64,000 nucleotides of DNA from an uncultured Alphaproteobacteria bacterium (GTDB taxonomy: Bacteria; Pseudomonadota; Alphaproteobacteria; GCA-2731375): contig CATOSZ010000003.1 in NCBI GenBank assembly GCA_951812805.1, positions 310,001 through 374,000 on the forward strand. The letters are read 5' to 3'. How positions within the stretch are numbered: the stretch's first letter is position 1; each line of letters starts with the position of its first letter. The notes below the pieces were generated by a model. That model ran no database searches, was not told the DNA's origin, and saw only the letters and a list, made by a program, of their open reading frames with translations. A program made the position numbers and the translations under genes. This document shows positions 55,306-63,105 of this stretch, in pieces.

Positions 55306-55413
55306 TATTTCCCAAGAAATTCACTGGTTTTCAGGAAATTAGAAATTCCCAATAATTGCGTCTCGGCTCTGTAAGTGCAATGTAAGTGCAGGATGGCACA
55401 GGTCGCCAGATGT
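55306..55413. other. tRNA 3' flank, non-coding
   Basis: 108 AT-richer bases between tRNA-Arg and the RHS breakpoint. They contain TGTAAGTGCA twice in near tandem (about 55374-55394). No gene is supported. The minus-strand RHS frame reads through this stretch for its last 25 codons before a stop at 55339, showing that the RHS gene was fused to tRNA-flanking DNA. Confidence 0.6.
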
Positions 55414-58308
55414 GAAGCTCTCGTCGAGCGCTGGCGTGACCGCATCCGTGCGGCCGTCCACCCGGCCCGCATCGTCATGGCTGATCGACAGGTCGTGCAG
55501 GACGCTTCCGCCCTGCGTCAGCTCCGTCCGGTCCAGGCGACCGTCCAGCCCGAACGTCCGGGTCGAGGCCAGCTGAACGCCGTCCAGCGTCAGCGTCGAC
55601 GAGGTCTCGGGGCCGAATGGATCGTACTGAATGGCTGACGCCACCGCCGCCGCCGTGCCGCCCGGCGTTGCCGTGAAGTCCACGGTCGTGATCCGCCCCA
55701 GCGTATCGCGGACATAATCGACCGCCTCCCCCGTCGGCCAGACGATCCGTACCAGGTTGTCCGCCAGGTCCCAGGCGTAGCTCGTCACATAGGGCGTGCC
55801 GACAGTGCCGATGTCCCGGCTCTCCGAGACCACGTTGCCCCGGTCGTCGTAGCTGTACGTCGTGACCCCCGCCGGCTCCGTGATACTGGCCAGGCGGCCG
55901 ATGCCGTTCGCACCCGTGTCCCAGGCATAGCTCACCACATGGCTCGATCCCGTCGGCGGCGGGGGATCGCCCGGATCGCCCGACGCACCGCCGTCGCAGA
56001 TCAGGCTCAACCCCAGCAGCGGTACCACCGTGCAGCTCGCCGTTCCCGAACCACCGCCGCCGCCACCACCACCGCCGCCAGAGCCGCCGTCATCCGTCGT
56101 CACCGCCGTCTCGATCCGGCCCCGCGCGTCCCGTGTCCACACCGTCGTCCGGCCGTCCGCCGTCGCCCGGCTCACCACGCGACCCATCGCGTCGTATTCG
56201 AACAGCGACATTGCACTGTCCGGGCTCGTCCGCTCGATCACCTCGGAAAAGCCGTTGCGCGCATAGACCGTTGCGTTGCCCCGGCCGTCCGTCACCGCGA
56301 CCGGATTGTCGAACACGTCGTACGCCATGCAGGTCACGCCCGCCGTGCCGCAGGCCGGGTCGGAAGCGGCGTTCGACGCATCGATCATCTTCGCCACCCG
56401 ACGCAGCCCGTCATGCACGAACCGCGTCTCGTTGCCGAGCGCGTCGGTCACGCTCGTCAGCACGTCGTTCAGGTCGTAGCCGTAGTTCGACGTCCGCGCC
56501 GGATCGCCCGCCTCCAGCACCGTCAGCAGACGCCCGAGCTCGTCGAACGTCGCCTCCTGCTGCCGCTTCAGCGTCGCCACGGCGTCCTCGCTCCGCGTCT
56601 CGTTCACGTTGCCCATCGCGTCCAGGTTCGGATAGCTCATCCGATTGCCGGTACCGTCCTCCACCGCCGTCAGCCGCCGCGCGGCGTCATAGCTGTAACT
56701 GTACACCCCGCCGAGCGGCGTCGTCAGCACCGCCAGCAGCCCGCGCGGGTCGTAGTCGAACGTCGTCACCGCGTCGCCCTGCGCAGACTGCACCGTGTGC
56801 GAGACCAGCCGGCCCCGCCCGTCGTAGGCCAGCGCCGTCACCAGCCCGTTCGGATCCGTCACCGTCCGCGGCTGGCCGTAGCCGTCGTGCGCGGCGAACG
56901 CCCACACCGGCGCCACCCCGTTCACCGCCGGCAAGGTCACCGAGGTCAGATAGGCCCCCGTGTAGCCATACGTCGTCGTGTCGTCGGCGCCCGGCAACGG
57001 GCCGTCCATCGCCGTCATCCGCCCGGTCGCATCGTAGGTATAGCTCCAGGTCCGAACCCCCGGCGCCCCCGCGCCCGCCAGCGCCGTCAGGTCCGTCTCC
57101 GTCCGAGCGGTCATGTTGCCGGTCACCGCGTCGTAGACCGGATCGATCGATCGGATCGGATTGCCCGCGCCGTCATGGATCGTGATCAGTTCCGGCAGCC
57201 GGAAGTCCGCATGCCAGACATAGCTCGCGCGCCGCAGCACCGTGCCCGCCGCGTCCTTCTCCACCACCTCCCCCGGCAGGCCGCGCGCGTCGAGGCCGTT
57301 CAGCTCACGCACATTGCCCTCCGCGTCCGTCGTCGAGGCGACGAAGCCGTCGGCATCGTAGCCCTGCGCGCGGGTCGCCGCCGCGCAATTCGTGCTCGCC
57401 AGGCCGTCCACCGCCGTCACCCGGTCCTGCCCGCCGATCGCCGAATAGCGGTACGCCGCCTGCTTGCCGAGCGCATTCGTCGTCGTGATCACCCCGTTCA
57501 CGTCGTCATAGGCGACCGTGACCTGCCCGTCGCCGAGCGCATGGGTGGAGAGCAGGGCACGGCGCGTCAGATGATCATAGTGGTACGTCGCAAAGCCGAC
57601 GCCGTTCTCGTCCGTGATCCCGGTCAGCAGGAAGGGCGCCTGGGCGCCGCCCGCCGGCACGCTCGGGTCGTCGTAGTCGTAGAGCGTCGTGTGGCGGACC
57701 GGCACACCGCCGACGTCGACCGCCGGATGGGTGACCTTGATCAGGTTGAAGTAGCGCGGCGCGGGATCGGCGTAGGCATAGTCGACGTCGAGCCCCGGCC
57801 CGGCGTTCATCCGCGTGAAGCGCCAGCGCTGGCTGGCGTTCTTCGTGTCGACGTCGCCGATCGTGGAGCTCAACTGCCGGCCATGGCTGTCGGTGACCGT
57901 GGAGAGCGTCGTGCCGGCGGACCCGGTGTAGGCCAGGGTGATCTGGTAGCCGTTCGCATGCTCGATCCGGCTCAGCTGACCGCCCGTGTAGGCCTCGACG
58001 ACGCGGTCGCCGTCGCCCAGCAGCCATTCCGTGCCCGAGAGCGCGAGTGTCGAAATCTCCCCGGCGGGCGCCGTGTAGAGGCCACTGGTGGCGTCGCGGG
58101 TAAAGCGCAGCACCCGCCCGTTCGCCCGGTAGGCATCGACCCAGGCCGGCGTCGACAAGTTGCCCCCCTCGAACACCAGATAGCCGGAATAACTGTGCGT
58201 CCAGCCCGCGCCCAGCGCATAGTGGCCCGGGCGCACATGGCGCGCGTTGTAATAACGTTCGAAGGCGAAACGGTTCGCACCGGCGGTCTCGAAGTCGACG
58301 ACGCGCAA
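55339..58308 (-). pseudogene. RHS-repeat protein (RHS-1), truncated at both ends
   Basis: An open frame of 989 codons from TTG 58308. It starts abruptly inside the DUF6531-type entry region (VVDFETAGANRFAFERYYNA), continues through many YD repeats (DPNGLVTALAYDGRGRLVSH), a Gly-rich linker and a Pro-rich segment, then loses homology after RTDAVTPALDESF at 55414 and ends in 25 unrelated residues. It lacks the signal or export N-terminus, the RHS core (DPIGLAGG) and any toxin tip. The YD region is a diverged direct repeat of RHS-2 (57136-55414 versus 61880-60162). Confidence 0.8.
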
Positions 58309-58350
58309 GAATAGGTATACTGTCCCCTGCGCTTGTGTCCCCTGCGCTTG
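58308..58350 (-). repeat. Spacer J3: short repeat plus 15-bp tandem
   Basis: On the minus strand GGGGACAGTATACCTATTCT leads straight into RHS-1. Beside it TGTCCCCTGCGCTTG (plus strand) occurs twice in tandem at 58321-58335 and 58336-58350. The 20-base part recurs at 43795-43814. Confidence 0.8.
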
Positions 58351-58399
58351 ACTTTTTCAACAAACCCACTGTCCCTTTCGCTCATCCTTATCAAAACTG

Positions 58400-58717
58400 C
58401 TATCTGCGGACCTTGATCAATTCATAGCCAAGCCGCTCTTTTAGCTCTTCCTCAAGTCTCTGGATGACCAACCATTCAGCTGAAGCCAAGAAAACCACTG
58501 AAAACTCAGAAAGCGCCTCATCAATTGGCTCTTTATCAAAAATGTCAACGTTCCGAAAAATCTTGAACTTTCCCACGCTCTCAGAGCTACTTAGAAAATA
58601 CTCCCCTCCCCAATACGAACTATCGTGCAATTTGAACTCCATGCCAAGAATACCGTTCAATAAATTCTCGCATTGATGAATATCATCAACAGGGCATCCG
58701 TATGATATATTTACCAT
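58400..58717 (-). CDS. Putative immunity protein for the RHS-2 toxin
   Basis: A 105-residue acidic protein (YGCPVDDIHQCENLLNGILG, IFDKEPIDEALSEFSVVFLA) encoded six bases after the RHS-2 stop. It is visibly AT-rich compared with the surrounding RHS repeats. I do not recognise the family. Small AT-rich genes directly behind an RHS toxin tip are usually the cognate immunity genes, so the role is inferred from position. Confidence 0.65.
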   Translation of the reverse strand: MVNISYGCPVDDIHQCENLLNGILGMEFKLHDSSYWGGEYFLSSSESVGKFKIFRNVDIFDKEPIDEALSEFSVVFLASAEWLVIQRLEEELKERLGYELIKVRR

Positions 58718-58723
58718 AATATA

Positions 58724-61700
58724 TCACTTCAAAATCTGACTGGGGCCCCTTCTAAGGGCGTCCGAGGGGCTTCTGAATACCATGAAATTCACATCTCTAC
58801 CCGCCATTCTTGACAAGTCAGCTTGAAGACTACCAAGCCCCAACTGATTAACATCTCCGGCACCTAAAGGCCCTGTCCGAATCCCGCCGCCTCTCTTTCC
58901 AATTCCAAGGGCATTCGTCCGGGCAAAGATATCTCGACCGGCCAAGGCTACATCAAAATCGCTTAGTCTTCCGCTGTCAAATGGTGCCCCTGAAGCGAAC
59001 TTCCGGCCTGTCACCGCGCTGCCTTGCAATATGGCCGTAGTGTTACCGAATCCAGCTCTCGTCAACCCTGTATTCAGTGCATTTTTAAAGTTGTCAAATG
59101 CACCATTGTTAGCAAATCCATGGGGCAACCGCCCCCCGGCGCCTCTCCCAAATAACGAGCCAAGCCGCCCCGCCCGATAGGCGCCATAGGCCGCCCTCGC
59201 TCCCAGGGAACCTATACCCAGCCCGACCAAGTCTGCCCCGAGGAAGAGCAGGTTCTCCCCCAGGTTGTCCTTGTTGCCGACGATGTTGTCACAGTAGATC
59301 TTGTCCGCGCTGTAGGCAACGAAGAACAGCCCGGCGAAGAACAGCGGGTTCTCACCCGTCGGATCAACGAGGTTCAGCGGGTCGTTCCGCACATAGGCAT
59401 AGAGGTTCACGTCCCCGCCCGCGAGGCCGATCGGGTCCGGTTGCAGGTAGCGCCCCAGCAGCGGGTCGTAGTCCCGGCGGTAGTTATAGTGCAGGCCCGT
59501 TGCCGGGTCGGCGTACTGGCCCGGCAGCCGCGTCGGCTCGTCCACACCCGCGTCCGCCGTCAGCGTATCCGTGCCGCCGAACGGCAGGCTCGCCCGGGTG
59601 AAGCTCAGGTGTGCGTCGCCCGTGCCGTCGTCTTCCAGCAGCGCCAGCGGCTGGTGCAACTGGTCACCGGCGAGCGCCGCCACCACATGACCGCCCGTCC
59701 CGTCCGGCGAGACCTGCAAGGCCGGGCGGCCGTCCAGCCAGATCCACGCCCGGATGAGAGCCCCGCTGCCGTCCGTCTCCGCGATCCGGCGGCCCGCAAG
59801 GTCGTAGTGGATGTGCCGCGTCAGACCCAACGCTGTCGCCGAGATCCGTTGGCCGAGCGCGTTGTGCAGATAGCTCGACGTCACACCGGCCGCCACGGCA
59901 CTTTGCAACCGGCCGTCCAGGCCGTAGGTGTAGCTCTGCGTCTGACCGCCAATGGTCCGCGAGGTGATCCGCCCCGCGCCGTCGTGCGTCACCGGCTGAC
60001 CGCCATGGCTCACCAAACGATTCGAGAGCGTGTCGATCGTGCTGGCGACCGTGACCCCGTTCTCCGTCCGGCTCACCCGGTTGCCCACGGCGTCGTAATC
60101 GTAGGACAGAGTGCCGTAGCCGCCGCTCGCCGTCGTCAGGCGGCTGACAGGGTCGTAGCCGAAGCTCTCGTTTAGGGATGGGGCGACCGCATCCGTGCGC
60201 CCGTCGACCCGGCCGGCCAGGTCATGGCTGATCGACAGGTCGTGCAGGATCGTCGTCCCCTGCGTCAGCTCCGTCCGGTCCAGGCGACCGTCCAGACCGA
60301 ACGTCCGGGTCGAAGCCAGCTGTACGCCATCCAGCGTCAGCGCCGACGACGTCTCGGGACCGAACGGATCATAGGTCACGCCGGAGGCCACCGCCGCCGC
60401 CACGCCGCCCGGCGTCGCCGTGAAGTCCACACCCGTGATCCGCCCCAGAGGATCGCGGGCATAGTCCACCGCCTCCCCCGTCGGCCAGACGATCCGAACC
60501 AGGTTGTCCGCAAGGTCCCAGGCATAGCTCGTCACATAAGCCGTGCCGGTCGTACCGATGTCCCGGCTCTCCGAGACGACGTTGCCCCGGTCGTCGTAGA
60601 CATAGGATGTGATCCCCGCCGGCTCCGTGATGCTCGCCAGTCGGCCGATGCCGTTCACGCCGGTATCCCAGGCATAGCTCACCACATGGCTCGATCCGGT
60701 CGGCGGCGGCGGCGGGTCGCCCGGGTCGCCCGACGTGCCACCCTCGCAGATCAGGCTCAACCCCAGCAACGGCACCACCGTGCAGATCGCCGTGCCCGAA
60801 CCGCCACCGCCGGAGCCGCCGCCGCCAGAGCCGCCACCCGTCGTCACCGCCGTCTCGATCCGGCCCCGCGCATCCCGCGTCCACGCCGTCGTCCGCCCGT
60901 CCGCCGTCATACGGCTCACCACACGGCCCGCCGCGTCGTAACCGAACGACGACACCCCGCTGTCCGGGCTCGTCCGCTCGATCACCTCGGAATAGCCGTT
61001 CCGCAGGTACTGCGTGACGTTGCCCCGACCGTCCGTCACCGCCACCGGATTGTCGAACACGTCGTAGGCCATGCAGGTCACGCCCGCCGTGCCACACGCC
61101 GGGCTCGTTGCCGTGTTCGAGGCATCGATCGCCTTCGCCACCCGGCGCAGCCCGTCGCGCTCGTAGCGCGTCTCGTTGCCGAGCGGGTCCGTCACGTTCG
61201 CCAGATCGTCGTTCAGGTCGTAGCCGAACACCGTGTCCCGCGCCGCATCGCCCGCCTCCAAGACCGTCAACAGTCGGCCCAACTCATCGAAGGTCTGCTG
61301 CTGGTCCCGCTTCAGCGCCGCCGCGCCGTCTTCCATCGTCACCCGTTCGGCGTTGCCCATGGCGTCGTAGTCGGGAACCTCCAGACGGTTGCCCGTCCCG
61401 TCCTCGATCGACAGCAGCCGACGCGCGTCGTCGTAATCATAGCTGTACACCCCGCCGAGCGGCGGCGTCAGCCCCACCAGAAGCCCGCGCGGGTCGTAGT
61501 CGAATGTCGTCACCGCATCGCCCTGGGCCGAGTGCACGGTGCGCGAGATCAACCGCCCGCGCCCGTCGTAGGCAAGCGCGCTCACCAGCCCGTTCGGGTC
61601 CGTCACCGTTTGCGGCCGGCCGTAAGCGTCGTGATCGCCGAGCGTCCACGCCGGCGCCACCCCGTTCACCGTCGGCAAGCTCACCGACGTCAGATAGGGG

Positions 61701-61921
61701 CCCGTGTAGCCGTAGACCGTCGTGTCGTCGGCGCCCGGCAACGGCCCGTCCATCGCCGTCATCCGCCCGGTCGCATCGTAGGTATAGCTCCAGGTCCGAA
61801 CCCCCGGCGCCCCCGCGCCCGCCAGCGCCGTCAGGTCCGTCTCCGTCCGAGCGGTCATGTTGCCGGTCACCGCGTCGTAGGAAGCAACGAGTTCAAAATT
61901 CCGGACTTGACGGACGAGCAT
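58724..61921 (-). CDS. RHS-repeat polymorphic toxin (RHS-2), 5' truncated
   Basis: A 1065-codon frame. YD repeats begin at 61880 with YDAVTGNMTARTETDL and continue to the RHS core (YRRDYDPLLGRYLQPDPIGL, NLYAYVRNDPLNLVDPTGEN). The tip of about 200 residues is AT-richer: a hydrophobic part (NPLFFAGLFFVAYSADKIYC) and a C-terminal domain with ILQGSAVTGRKF and SGRLSDFDVALAG, resembling the G-S...D-x-D pattern of nucleotidyltransferase folds. The first 13 codons come from spacer J1, so the true N-terminus (export region, DUF6531) is missing. Unless expressed otherwise it is probably a silent toxin cassette. Confidence 0.78.
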   Translation of the reverse strand: MLVRQVRNFELVASYDAVTGNMTARTETDLTALAGAGAPGVRTWSYTYDATGRMTAMDGPLPGADDTTVYGYTGPYLTSVSLPTVNGVAPAWTLGDHDAYGRPQTVTDPNGLVSALAYDGRGRLISRTVHSAQGDAVTTFDYDPRGLLVGLTPPLGGVYSYDYDDARRLLSIEDGTGNRLEVPDYDAMGNAERVTMEDGAAALKRDQQQTFDELGRLLTVLEAGDAARDTVFGYDLNDDLANVTDPLGNETRYERDGLRRVAKAIDASNTATSPACGTAGVTCMAYDVFDNPVAVTDGRGNVTQYLRNGYSEVIERTSPDSGVSSFGYDAAGRVVSRMTADGRTTAWTRDARGRIETAVTTGGGSGGGGSGGGGSGTAICTVVPLLGLSLICEGGTSGDPGDPPPPPTGSSHVVSYAWDTGVNGIGRLASITEPAGITSYVYDDRGNVVSESRDIGTTGTAYVTSYAWDLADNLVRIVWPTGEAVDYARDPLGRITGVDFTATPGGVAAAVASGVTYDPFGPETSSALTLDGVQLASTRTFGLDGRLDRTELTQGTTILHDLSISHDLAGRVDGRTDAVAPSLNESFGYDPVSRLTTASGGYGTLSYDYDAVGNRVSRTENGVTVASTIDTLSNRLVSHGGQPVTHDGAGRITSRTIGGQTQSYTYGLDGRLQSAVAAGVTSSYLHNALGQRISATALGLTRHIHYDLAGRRIAETDGSGALIRAWIWLDGRPALQVSPDGTGGHVVAALAGDQLHQPLALLEDDGTGDAHLSFTRASLPFGGTDTLTADAGVDEPTRLPGQYADPATGLHYNYRRDYDPLLGRYLQPDPIGLAGGDVNLYAYVRNDPLNLVDPTGENPLFFAGLFFVAYSADKIYCDNIVGNKDNLGENLLFLGADLVGLGIGSLGARAAYGAYRAGRLGSLFGRGAGGRLPHGFANNGAFDNFKNALNTGLTRAGFGNTTAILQGSAVTGRKFASGAPFDSGRLSDFDVALAGRDIFARTNALGIGKRGGGIRTGPLGAGDVNQLGLGSLQADLSRMAGRDVNFMVFRSPSDALRRGPSQILK

Positions 61922-61953
61922 CTAAAGAGTGCACTGTCACCGCAATTCGTCAC
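61881..61953 (-). repeat. Spacer J1, first copy
   Basis: A 69-base sequence (61881-61949) repeated at 62408-62476. In both places the minus strand reads through it into the same RHS codon (SYDAVTGNM). It includes GGTGACAGTGCACTC and TGAACTCGTTGC. It separates RHS-2 from the upstream RHS fragment b. Confidence 0.85.
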
Positions 61954-62256
61954 CCGGGCTCGATCTTTCGAGCGCCTCGGAAAAGCCGTTGCGCAGGTAC
62001 TGCGTGACGTTGCCCCGGCCGTCCGTCACCGCGACCGGATTGTCGAACACGTCGTAGTCCATGCAGGTCACGCCCGCCGTCCCGCAGGCCGGGTCCGCCA
62101 CCGCGTTCGACGCGTCGATCGCCTTCGCCACGCGCCGCAGCCCGTCCTGCACGAACCGCGTCTCGTTACCGAGCGGGTCCGTCACGCTGGCCAGATCGTC
62201 GTTCAGGTCGTAGCCGAGCACCGTATCGCGGGCCGGATCGCCGGCTTCCAGAACCG
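61954..62256 (-). pseudogene. RHS fragment b
   Basis: About 100 codons of YD-repeat sequence matching an internal part of RHS-1 and RHS-2: VLEAGDPARDTVLGYDLNDD, CGTAGVTCMDYDVFDNPVAV and RNGFSEALERS. It is bounded on both sides by spacers (J1 and J2) and is not in frame with its neighbours. It has no independent start. Confidence 0.85.
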
Positions 62257-62288
62257 CTCAAGGCAAAATGCAAGACGCGACCCGTTGC
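62257..62288 (-). repeat. Spacer J2
   Basis: A short non-RHS joint between RHS fragments a and b. The minus strand reads AACGGGTCGCGTCTTGCATT then TTGCCTTGAGC. Only one copy occurs in the window. Confidence 0.65.
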
Positions 62289-62407
62289 TACGCCCGGTCG
62301 CATCGTAGCTGTAGCTCCAGGTCCGAACCGCCGGCGAGGCCTGGCCGGCCAGCGCCGTCAGGTCCGTCTCCGTCCGGCCGGTCATGTTCCCCGTCACCGC
62401 GTCGTAG
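62289..62407 (-). pseudogene. RHS fragment a
   Basis: About 39 codons of RHS sequence (SYDAVTGNMTGRTETDLTAL, then SPAVRTWSYSYDATGR), corresponding to the first residues of the RHS-2 open part but with several substitutions. It follows spacer J1 copy 2 and ends at J2. Confidence 0.85.
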
Positions 62408-62504
62408 GAAGCAACGAGTTCAAAATTCCGGACTTGACGGACGAGCATCTAAAGAGTGCACTGTCACCGCAATTCGCTGTCACCGCAATTCGTCACCGCA
62501 ATTC
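62408..62504 (-). repeat. Spacer J1, second copy, with tandem CTGTCACCGCAATTCG
   Basis: Positions 62408-62476 repeat 61881-61949. CTGTCACCGCAATTCG then occurs again at 62477-62492, followed by a partial TCACCGCAATTC to 62504. The DUF4279-type gene ends 11 bases beyond. Confidence 0.85.
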
Positions 62505-62514
62505 CGGCGCCTTG

Positions 62515-62952
62515 CTACTCCTTAGGCACAAAACTGAAAGTTATGCGGACATCAAGTCCCAGATCTTTCAAATTTGACAGGTCTCCATTTTTAATAACTA
62601 GCTGATGATTTACGACCTGATCGCTTGGACTAGTGTTCGAAATAAAAATATCTACATAGCAATTTTCTAAACTCGATATATTAAATATATCTTCCTTACT
62701 AAAGTCAATTTTCGCCAAAAACCTGCGAACTAAATCACTGGAGGAATTGCATATACAATCTAACCCAAAGGACCAATACCCATGCCTCCTCACAATTCGA
62801 ATATTCTCCGGCCCGGAGACAAATATTTGGCCTCTTTTAAATGATTTACTTGGCCTTAATCCTGTCGCTTTGCTTACATCACATGGATCCATATCTCTCC
62901 CTATAGCAGTCAAAGATATCGCAACAAAGAACGACCCTTCCTCAGTCCTCAT
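62515..62952 (-). CDS. DUF4279-like putative immunity protein
   Basis: A 145-residue protein from an AT-rich gene. The N-terminal part FFVAISLTAIGRDMDPCDVS, then KATGLRPSKSFKRGQIF and YWSFGLDC, resembles DUF4279, a family found in polymorphic-toxin immunity loci. ATG 62952 overlaps the last codons of the toxin stump (stop at 62942) by 11 bases, which fits a toxin-immunity pair. The assignment to DUF4279 is from memory of the family pattern. Confidence 0.65.
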   Translation of the reverse strand: MRTEEGSFFVAISLTAIGRDMDPCDVSKATGLRPSKSFKRGQIFVSGPENIRIVRRHGYWSFGLDCICNSSSDLVRRFLAKIDFSKEDIFNISSLENCYVDIFISNTSPSDQVVNHQLVIKNGDLSNLKDLGLDVRITFSFVPKE

Positions 62953-63105
62953 CGTTCAGATTTCCAACTACATTGTTATCTTGATCAATTACATTCCCAT
63001 TACTGGGATTAACCCCATAATCATCATCCCCCCTCCCTCCATTAGCATCCTTAATACCATGCAGCCGATTGCCTCCCACATAAGATGGGTATCCATTGTT
63101 ATTCG
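62942..63105 (-). pseudogene. C-terminal stump of an RHS-type toxin, cut by ISAs1
   Basis: The minus strand between the ISAs1 end (63106) and the DUF4279 gene is open for about 53 codons: NNNGYPSYVGGNRLHGIKDA, then GGRGDDDYGVNPSNGNVIDQ and a stop after NLNDED. It is Asn/Asp/Gly-rich and AT-rich, as expected for a toxin tail. The rest of the gene is beyond the IS, outside the window. Confidence 0.6.

Noticed and set aside
55306-55413. Phage or island attachment site at tRNA-Arg
   Set aside because: No direct repeat of the tRNA 3' end and no integrase are visible in the window, so an att site cannot be supported.
58308-58350. CRISPR-like tandem repeats in the RHS locus (15-bp tandem here, 16-bp tandem at 62461-62504)
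   Set aside because: Only two or three copies without spacers and no cas genes; there is no CRISPR array in the window.
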